NCBI RefSeq assembly: GCF_044755465.1
Contig: NZ_JBIVRB010000021.1
Coordinates: 1 to 64,000, forward strand
From: Peterkaempfera sp044755465
GTDB taxonomy: Bacteria; Actinomycetota; Actinomycetes; Streptomycetales; Streptomycetaceae
Reading direction: 5' to 3'
DNA length: 64,000 nucleotides
The position numbers and the translations under genes were made by a program. Numbering within the stretch: the stretch's first letter is position 1; every line of letters begins with the position of its first letter. The notes below the pieces were generated by a model that saw only the letters and a list, made by a program, of their open reading frames with translations, did not search any database and was not told the origin of the DNA. Below, piece after piece: positions 58,310-64,000 of this stretch.

Positions 58310-61300
58310 CGGTGCCTCCGGGGCGTGGCCGCCCGGCGGCGTACCGCCGTCAGCGTGCCGCCGGCCAGCAGCAGCAGGCACGCCGCGCCTGCCAGTGCCG
58401 ACACCGCCGTACCGGTCGCGGCCAGCGAGCCGCCGCCGGACCCCGGACCCGACCCGCCGGAGCCCGCATCCCCCGGGCCCGACGTGCCGTCGCCCGTGGT
58501 GCCGCCCGTGGCGCCGCCGGTGCTGGCGGGCGGATTGCCGCCCGGCGTGATCCGGCCGAGGGCGTGGCTGAGCGTGGTCAGCGGGGTGCCCGCCAGGGCC
58601 GGTACCGCCTGGGTGGTCGCCCGGACATCGGACTCTCCGGCGGCCGTACCGATCCGGAAGCCGCCGTCGGCGCCCTGCACGCTCCGCAGGAACTCCTGCC
58701 CGGCCCTGGCCGGTTCGGAGCGCGGCTTGTCGGTGGCCAGCAGCGCCTGGACGGCCAGGGCGGTGGAGTTGCTGCTGACGCCCGCCGCGCCCGGGTAGCC
58801 GCCGCCCTTGCGCTGCTCCTTGACCAGGTAGGAGCGGGCCGCCTTGGTGGCGGTGGCGTGGCCGGGCACCAGGGTGAGCGCCTGGAGGGCGTACCCGGTG
58901 GTGTCCACGTCCGAGGTGCAGTCGGCGCCTGCGGCGATCAGCGCGGAGGAGAAGCCGCCGTCGGCGCACTGGAGCCGGAGCAGCCGGTCGACGGCCGCCT
59001 TGGGCGGGGCCACGTCGGCGCGGGCCAGCGCCAGCACGCCGAGGGCCTGCGAGACGGTGGAGTACGCCTGGTCGAAGTCGCCGGGGGCGGTGCAGGCGCC
59101 GTCGTCGGTGGCGGCGGTGCAGAGGTGGCCGGTCAGGGTGGTGAGCAGGTCGAAGCCGCCGAAGTCACGCGGGTTCTGGCCCATCACCTCGGCGAGCAGG
59201 GCGAGTTTCGCCGTGGCGCCGCTGTACGGGCCGGGGTACGCGGAGGTTCCGGCCGGGTCGGCGTAGTCCGCGACATGGCCCGCCAGGTACCCGACGACCT
59301 TGGTCAGGGTCGGGTCCTGGCCGCCGGTGGCGGCCAGGGCGAGGGCCAGGTCAGCGGTCAGGCCGTCGTCGGGGCCGTAGGCGTTGGACAGGTGGTCGTC
59401 GCCGGCGAGCTGCTTGACGAGGTACGCCGCACCGTCCGCCGCCGCCCGCTGGTCGCGCAGGTCCCGCAGCAGCGTGCCGAAGGAGGTGCCGACCGCGCCG
59501 CCGATCGCCTGGGTGGAGGCGCGCACGTCGGAGGCGGTCTGGTCGCTGTCGGAGGCGACCCGGAAGCCGCCGTCGGGGTTCTGCTGGGCGGCGAGGAAGG
59601 TCCGGGCCCGAGCGATCCGGTCGGTGTACGTGCCCGGTTGCAGGGTGAGCCCCTGGACGGCGAGGGCGGCGGAGTTGACGGAGTCACCGGCCGCGCCGTG
59701 GAAGCCGCCGTCCGCGAGCTGCTGCCCGGCCAGCCAGGCGGCGCCCTTGGCCACCGCCTGGGCGGCGGCCTTTCCGGGCACCAGGTCCAGCGCCATGATC
59801 GCCATCGCGGTGCTGTCCACGTCGTGGTCGCCGCCCGAGGGGATCAGGCTCGGCCAGGAACCGTCGCCCCGCTGGAGGCTCTCCAGGTACGCGATCGGCC
59901 CGGCGGCCCGGTCGTCCGCACCGGCCCGAAGCTGGGCGATGACGCCGAGGGACTGCGAGAAGACGGACAGGGCGTAGGCGTAGTTGCCCTTGGCCGCGCA
60001 GCCGGCGGCCGGGTCGGCCTTGGCGCAGACCGTGCTGCCGAGGGCGGCGATCAGGTCATGGCCGCCGAAGGCCCGGGGGTCGTTGCCGGTGACCTCCGCC
60101 GCCAGTGCCTCCTTGGCGAGCGAGCCGCCCTGGGCGTACGGGGTGCCGATCAGCGTCCAGGCGTCGATGTCGCGCCCGGTGCCGTCCTTGCCGTGCTGGA
60201 GGAAGTCGGTGATGCCGCTCAGGGTGGGGTCGGCGCCGCCGGTGGCCGCGAGGGCGAGGACGCCGTCGATGGTCAGCCCGAAGTCGGCGAAGCCGGTGCG
60301 GTCGCCGCCCACGCCGGATTCGTAGTAGTGGCCGTCCACCAGGTTGCCCCGGTCGATGAGGTAGGCGACGCCCTTGGTCAGGTCGGGGGTGGCCCCGGCG
60401 GGCGTGCTCGGCGTGCTGGGCGGGGTCGTGGCGGGGGTGGTGGGCGGGGTCGTGGCGGGCGTGGTGGGCGTGGTGGGCGGCGGGGTGGTCACCGGGCTGG
60501 TGGGCGGGGTGGTGGGCGGCTGCGTGCCGTACGTGAGGCTGCCCGGGTCGGTGCCGGTGACGGCGAGTACGGCTGTGGTCGAGGCGTACAGGTCCGCCTC
60601 GGCGCCCTCGGAGCCGTCCCCCGCGAAGCCGCCGCTGCCGGTCTGCCGGGCGGCCACCCAGTCGCGGGCGGCGGCGGCCTCGGCGGACCGGCCGAGGACG
60701 GCCAGCGCCTGCGCGGCTTCGGAGGTGGAGCCGGTGTCGCCGGTCGGCGCGCCCTCGTACGGCAGGTAGCCGCCGTCGGCGGACTGCCGGCCGATCAGGT
60801 ACGCCGTCGCCTTGGCCGGCGCCTCGCCGGTGCCGGGGAGCTTCGCCAGCGCGAGGACGGCTTCGGCGGTCGCGGACGGGTCGGAGTCGCACCGCTCGCC
60901 CGTGGAGAGCATCGAGCCGGAGAAGCCGCCGTCGGCGCACTGCATGCCGGTGAGCCGGTCGACGGCCGAGGCCGGCGGGGTGACGCCGCCCCGGGCCAGG
61001 GCGAGCAGGGCGCGGGCCTGGGTGCCGGGTGAGAAGGCGCCGTAGAAGTCGCCGGCGGCGGTGCAGTTGCCGAGGCTGCCGACCGACTCGCACACATGGT
61101 CGGTGAGGTCCGCGAGCAGGTCGCGACCGGCGACCGAGGTCGGGTCGCCGCCCAGCACCTCGGTGAGCAGGGCCAGGTTCGCGGCGGCGGCCGGGCTGGG
61201 CACGGTCACGGTGGGGTCGGGGAAGAGGTAGTCGGTGATGTGCTCGGTCAGGAAGCCGTCGATCGCGCGGACGGTGCTGTCCGGGCCGCCGGCTGCGGCG

Positions 61301-62052
61301 AGCGCGAGGCCGACCCCGGCGGTGGCCGCGTAGTCCGTGCCGAAGCCGTCGAAGACGTGGTCACCGTCGGTGAGCTGCTCGGTGAGCCACCGGGCGGCGG
61401 CGTCCACGTCCGCCGTACCGCCGCCGGGGGTCACCGGCGGGGTGGTCGGCGGCGTGGTGGGTGGCGTGGTGGGCGGGGTGGTCGCGGTGCCCTGGGCGCG
61501 GACGGAGTCGGGAGTGAAGGACGGGCCGCCGGTCGTACCGCCGAGGTCGGTCGGGCCGAACACCCAGGCCTCGACCTCGCCGTCCTTCGGGTGGTCGCTC
61601 AGCGCGCCCAGCGGGGAGTACGTCCAGCTCTGCTGCCCGGCCGGGGCGATCCAGAACGACCAGTAGGCGTTGGCGGGCGGCGTCAGTACGCAGGGCTCAT
61701 CGGCCGGGGTCGGGTACTGGGCGCCGCCGTCGAAGGCGTCGCTGCCGATCCGGCAGATGAAGCCGGGGCCGTCGTGCACGGTGCCGGTGGTGGTGAACCC
61801 GGCGTTGTGCAGCAGGTTCATCCCGGTGGTGGGGTGCGCGTCGCAGCCCCGGGCCACCGGGCCGCCCCAGTGGCCGAAGTCCACGGCGACGATCGCGCCG
61901 CTGGTGGGTGTGCAGCCACCGATCGGGTCGGCGTGCGCGGTACCGGCGGCCGACAGCAGACCGGTGGTCAGGGTGCCGACGACAAGCGCGGCGGCGCTGA
62001 ACAGGGCGATGGCGCGCGGCTGCCTGCGGCCGCGTCTGACGGGTCGAAGCAC
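58306..62052 (-). CDS. Cell-wall-anchored triple alpha-barrel (prenyltransferase-repeat) surface protein
   Basis: A 1,248-residue secreted protein, first gene of the ECF operon. It has a signal peptide (IALFSAAALVVGTLTTGLLS, cleavage after AHA), an SCO2322-like domain (GHWGGPVARG, FICRIGSDAFDGG, AYWSFWIAP), a TPP-rich linker, then three related domains of about 290 residues, each with FADFGLTIDGVLALAATGG- or LTADLALALAATGGQ-type openings, GLGVLALAR-like helices and repeated QCADGGFS, QQLADGGFHGA and QQNPDGGFR units of the squalene-cyclase/prenyltransferase alpha-toroid fold. The C terminus is a Gly/Ser stretch, LAATG, a hydrophobic helix and an Arg tail: a class E-type sortase signal (LAxTG). 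No DxDD motif is present, so it is not a cyclase. The alpha-barrel plus SCO2322-like domain recalls intrinsic factor/transcobalamin. Confidence 0.82.
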   Translation of the reverse strand: MLRPVRRGRRQPRAIALFSAAALVVGTLTTGLLSAAGTAHADPIGGCTPTSGAIVAVDFGHWGGPVARGCDAHPTTGMNLLHNAGFTTTGTVHDGPGFICRIGSDAFDGGAQYPTPADEPCVLTPPANAYWSFWIAPAGQQSWTYSPLGALSDHPKDGEVEAWVFGPTDLGGTTGGPSFTPDSVRAQGTATTPPTTPPTTPPTTPPVTPGGGTADVDAAARWLTEQLTDGDHVFDGFGTDYAATAGVGLALAAAGGPDSTVRAIDGFLTEHITDYLFPDPTVTVPSPAAAANLALLTEVLGGDPTSVAGRDLLADLTDHVCESVGSLGNCTAAGDFYGAFSPGTQARALLALARGGVTPPASAVDRLTGMQCADGGFSGSMLSTGERCDSDPSATAEAVLALAKLPGTGEAPAKATAYLIGRQSADGGYLPYEGAPTGDTGSTSEAAQALAVLGRSAEAAAARDWVAARQTGSGGFAGDGSEGAEADLYASTTAVLAVTGTDPGSLTYGTQPPTTPPTSPVTTPPPTTPTTPATTPPTTPATTPPSTPSTPAGATPDLTKGVAYLIDRGNLVDGHYYESGVGGDRTGFADFGLTIDGVLALAATGGADPTLSGITDFLQHGKDGTGRDIDAWTLIGTPYAQGGSLAKEALAAEVTGNDPRAFGGHDLIAALGSTVCAKADPAAGCAAKGNYAYALSVFSQSLGVIAQLRAGADDRAAGPIAYLESLQRGDGSWPSLIPSGGDHDVDSTAMAIMALDLVPGKAAAQAVAKGAAWLAGQQLADGGFHGAAGDSVNSAALAVQGLTLQPGTYTDRIARARTFLAAQQNPDGGFRVASDSDQTASDVRASTQAIGGAVGTSFGTLLRDLRDQRAAADGAAYLVKQLAGDDHLSNAYGPDDGLTADLALALAATGGQDPTLTKVVGYLAGHVADYADPAGTSAYPGPYSGATAKLALLAEVMGQNPRDFGGFDLLTTLTGHLCTAATDDGACTAPGDFDQAYSTVSQALGVLALARADVAPPKAAVDRLLRLQCADGGFSSALIAAGADCTSDVDTTGYALQALTLVPGHATATKAARSYLVKEQRKGGGYPGAAGVSSNSTALAVQALLATDKPRSEPARAGQEFLRSVQGADGGFRIGTAAGESDVRATTQAVPALAGTPLTTLSHALGRITPGGNPPASTGGATGGTTGDGTSGPGDAGSGGSGPGSGGGSLAATGTAVSALAGAACLLLLAGGTLTAVRRRAATPRRHR

Positions 62053-62170
62053 GGTGCCCCTCGGTCCGGCCGGCGGGGAGGGCAGGCCGCGGAAGGGCGG
62101 ACGGCTGCGCGGGGTATGCCGACCGGTCGTCCGTGCCGTAGTCCTCGACGGCGAGCGTGACTTGCAGTTC

Positions 62171-62270
62171 AGCGCAGGTAATCCGGCTCGCCCGCCTCAC
62201 GGAGGGCCTACGGTTGCGGGTCAGCGCCGGACTTGGACCGGCTTCCCCTGGTCGCTGAATCGAAAATGCG
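62171..62270 (-). ncRNA. Cobalamin riboswitch controlling the ECF operon
   Basis: On the minus strand the leader reads AGGGGAAGCCGGTCCAAGTC, then CGGCGCTGACCCGCAACCGT, and later a B12-box-like GAGCCGGATTACCTGC (complement of 62174-62189). These match the conserved core of cobalamin riboswitches in order and spacing. It ends about 120 bp before the ATG at 62052. High cobalamin should shut off the surface protein and transporter genes. Confidence 0.85.
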
Positions 62271-62370
62271 TTTTATGTGACCACGCCGTCCGGTCTCCCG
62301 TCAACGGCGCCCACGGTCGCCTTTTGTCACCCCGTCAGGCCCCCTTACGCCGCGGTCGTCCGCCACCTAC

Positions 62371-62480
62371 GCTCGCCCTGTCGCCGCGTGGGGGAACCCG
62401 GTGTGAATCCGGGGCTGACGCGCAACGGTATGGGCGGCTCCTCCCGAGCCGACCGAGCCCGATCACCCGCCCGGCGGCGC
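62371..62480 (+). ncRNA. Second, divergent cobalamin riboswitch
   Basis: On the plus strand GGGGGAACCCGGTGTGAATC, followed by GGGGCTGACGCGCAACGGTA and, after a variable stem, GAGCCCGATCACCCGCC (B12-box-like, 62455-62471), gives the same core. It precedes a secreted-protein gene starting at 62597, which is truncated. It lies back to back with the first riboswitch, about 100 bp apart. Confidence 0.85.
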
Positions 62481-62596
62481 TGCATCCGCGGAAGCCTGGC
62501 CACGCGATCGGGCGGCTACCGCCTCGGCACGGGGTGGTCCGCAGCGGCCCACCGGGCCAGGGGCGCGCTGCCGCCCCTACCCAAGGAGCCCTTCCC

Positions 62597-62941
62597 ATGA
62601 GCGTGCGCACCACCGCGCGCAGGTCCCGAGCCCTGGCCACCGCCGTACCGCTGGCCGTCGGCGCCCTCCTGCTGAGCACCGCACCGGCCGGCGCCACCTC
62701 CACCCCGGCGCAGATCGCCACCTCCACCGCCAACGGTGTCGCCTATCTGAAGTCCCTTCAGGGGCCCGACGGCGGTTACGCGGGCGGCGGGCTCTCCAAC
62801 GAGTGGGCGTTCAGTGCCCTCGCCGCCGCCGGTACGGCCGCCGTGGACATCACCCCCGGCGGCGACACCGGCAAGAACGCCCGGACCGTCTACCGCAGCC
62901 TGCTCGCCACCAGCAGCTGGCCCGGCAGCGCCCCGGTCGGC
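62597..62941 (+). pseudogene. Truncated secreted prenyltransferase-repeat protein
   Basis: The ATG at 62597 has AAGGAG 8 bp upstream and opens a signal peptide (RALATAVPLAVGALLLS, cleavage near AGA-TS), followed by QIATSTANGVAYLKSLQGPDGGYAGGG and NEWAFSALAAAGTAAVD, one alpha-toroid repeat as in the large surface protein. Around 62941 the similarity stops and the frame runs, with shifted codon bias, into the antisense of the gntR gene until 63154. The intact gene would be expected to be several hundred residues, so it has been cut by a deletion or rearrangement. It may still make a short secreted peptide under riboswitch control. Confidence 0.7.
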
Positions 62942-62957
62942 CCGCCCCCGCCGTGCC

Positions 62958-63671
62958 CTACCGCCCGGCAGCCGGGGGCCGCTGCTCCTCGGCTGCGGCG
63001 CGGGCGGCCAGGACCTCCAGGGCCGCCGCACGGGTGTTGGCCACATGGCGTCGGGCGAGGTGCGCGGCGGTCTGCGGGTCGCCCGACCGCAGGGCCTGGA
63101 ACAGCTCCTCGTGCTCACCGCACATCAGCGGTGCGTCCCCCGGCTCGGCGGTGAGCCGGAACAGCCGGTGCAGCCGTCCGTCCAGTGGCTGCATCAGGTT
63201 TTGGAGCAGCGGGTTCCCGGACAGGACGACGATCTGGCGGTGGAAGTCGGCGTTGAGGGCCGCGACATCGCGGGCCCGGCCGCGCTCGGCGGCCCGGCGG
63301 GCGCGCCCGAGCAGCTGCTCCAGCCGCCGCAGCCCGGCCGGGTCGGCGTGCCGTGCGGCCAGCTCGGCGGCGAGTGCCTCCAGGGTCTCGCGGACGTCGA
63401 AAAAGTGCGCGGTGTCCGCCACCCCGACCTGGGAGACGGTGGTGCCGCGCCGGGGCCGGGTGATGAGGAAGCCCTCGGTCTCCAGCCGCTGCATGGCCTC
63501 GCGCACCGGGATGCGGGAGACCTCGAACTCGGCGGCGAGGTTGCGTTCGACCACCCGCCGGCCGGGTTCGAGCTGCCCCTCGATGATCCGCTCGCGAAGC
63601 GCCTCGTACACCTGATCGCGCAGGGATCTGTCCCCGGCCCCGATGCTGGTGCCCCACCCGGTCTCCGCCAT
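62958..63671 (-). CDS. GntR-family regulator (FCD/VanR-like)
   Basis: A 237-residue regulator. The N-terminal winged HTH reads RSLRDQVYEALRERIIEGQL, then VERNLAAEFEVSRIPVREAM and RLETEGFLITRPRRGTTVS; the C-terminal all-helical FCD domain has FFDVRETLEALAAELAARH, DFHRQIVVLSGNPLL and EHEELFQALRSGD, whose His/Asp residues usually bind metal. The ATG at 63671 has GGGAAGGCGCAAG upstream. It is divergent from an amidohydrolase gene and a palindrome lies between them, so it probably represses that gene and itself. Confidence 0.93.
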   Translation of the reverse strand: MAETGWGTSIGAGDRSLRDQVYEALRERIIEGQLEPGRRVVERNLAAEFEVSRIPVREAMQRLETEGFLITRPRRGTTVSQVGVADTAHFFDVRETLEALAAELAARHADPAGLRRLEQLLGRARRAAERGRARDVAALNADFHRQIVVLSGNPLLQNLMQPLDGRLHRLFRLTAEPGDAPLMCGEHEELFQALRSGDPQTAAHLARRHVANTRAAALEVLAARAAAEEQRPPAAGR

Positions 63672-63755
63672 CTTGCGCCTTCCCGCTGCCCACCGTGGTG
63701 CCCTTCTGCGGATCATCCTAGTGCCCACCAGGGGAAAGAACCCCTTGCCTGGTAT

Positions 63756-63767
63756 TTGGTATACCAA
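63756..63767. promoter_or_regulatory. Perfect palindrome TTGGTATACCAA, GntR operator
   Basis: A 12-bp perfect palindrome in the 195-bp gap between the divergent gntR and amidohydrolase genes. FadR/FCD-type GntR regulators bind sites of the form TGGTnnnACCA-like dyads, so this is the likely operator for both directions. Confidence 0.7.
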
Positions 63768-63865
63768 GTAGCTTGTGCGTGCCCTCGGGTCCCCGGTCGG
63801 CGGAACCGCCACAGTGCGTGCGTCCGCCGAGCGGCTGCCCGATCCCTCATGCGTTCGGAAAACCC

Positions 63866-64000
63866 ATGCACAGCACCCCCGCACACCCCACCGTGTTGGC
63901 CGATGTCACCCTGCCCGACGGCCGGCGCGCGGACGTGTCCCTGCGTGACGGCCGCATCGCGGCCGTCCACGATCGCGGCACGGGCCGCAGCTCGGAGCGC
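63866..64000 (+). CDS. Amidohydrolase/cytosine deaminase-like protein (partial, N terminus)
   Basis: Only 45 codons are inside the window. TVLADVTLPDGRRADVSLRD followed by GRIAAVHD is the N-terminal beta-sandwich of metal-dependent amidohydrolases such as cytosine deaminase. The metal-binding HxH motif would lie beyond the right edge. The gene is divergent from a GntR regulator and preceded by its probable operator. The ATG at 63866 fits the family N terminus; no strong ribosome-binding sequence is seen. Confidence 0.7.
   Translation, partial: MHSTPAHPTVLADVTLPDGRRADVSLRDGRIAAVHDRGTGRSSER

Noticed and set aside
60380..60540. Repeat array in the surface-protein gene
   Set aside because: The repetition encodes a Thr/Pro linker between domains and stays in frame; it is not an independent element.

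Overview
The window is high-GC actinomycete DNA. Codon third positions are strongly G/C, GTG, TTG and CTG starts are common, and gene order and protein types fit Streptomyces, Kitasatospora, Streptacidiphilus or a close relative. The evidence is gene content: an actinobacterial hopanoid operon, LAxTG-type surface anchoring, SpoIIE-type phosphatase and anti-sigma-like ATPase genes, and a cobalamin ECF transporter of the Streptomyces type.

Region 1 (1-9,670, minus strand) is a hopanoid operon read hpnC-hpnD-hpnE-polyprenyl diphosphate synthase-shc-hpnG-hpnH. It makes squalene through presqualene diphosphate, cyclises it to hopene and starts building the adenosine-derived side chain. It ends at a perfect hairpin, beyond which ispG (MEP pathway) runs off the left edge. 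Region 2 (9,799-17,272, minus strand) is a tightly overlapping seven-gene envelope operon: a CDP-alcohol phosphatidyltransferase starting at CTG, a sugar/alcohol-phosphate nucleotidyltransferase, a glycerol-1-phosphate dehydrogenase-like enzyme, a second CDP-alcohol phosphatidyltransferase with an altered active-site motif, a family 2 glycosyltransferase, and a TagG/TagH-type ABC exporter. A 16-bp tandem repeat lies just upstream. Region 3 (17.6-21.3 kb) holds a CDF metal exporter, idi, an anti-sigma-like ATPase, a DUF308/HdeD membrane protein and tRNA-Leu(GAG).

Region 4 (21.6-44.5 kb) is an accessory island beside tRNA-Leu. Broken serine-recombinase pieces lie at its left edge and a decayed IS3-type element at its right edge. 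Inside are vsr, two C5-cytosine methyltransferase-type proteins (the first lacks the catalytic Cys), a minus-strand operon of DISARM-type drmA and drmB with a UvrD-like helicase and a very large GHKL-ATPase/SF2-helicase fusion, and a divergent operon of an XRE-HTH/GHKL ATPase with two unrecognised partners and an AbrB-like small protein. No drmC is visible. I read this as a defence island with a DISARM-like core and additional, possibly undescribed, GHKL modules.

Region 5 (44.6-53.5 kb) is ordinary chromosome: a VOC protein, DUF485 plus acetate symporter, an F420-dependent-type oxidoreductase and an inositol-monophosphatase-like protein divergent from a LysR regulator, an orphan condensation-domain protein, and a GAF-SpoIIE phosphatase. 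Region 6 (53.5-63 kb) is a cobalamin-acquisition locus: ECF S-component, fused EcfA ATPase, EcfT, a membrane-anchored secreted protein, and a 1,248-residue cell-wall-anchored protein with three alpha-barrel-like repeat domains, read from a cobalamin riboswitch. A second, divergent cobalamin riboswitch precedes a truncated secreted paralogue. The window ends with a GntR regulator, its probable palindromic operator and the start of an amidohydrolase.
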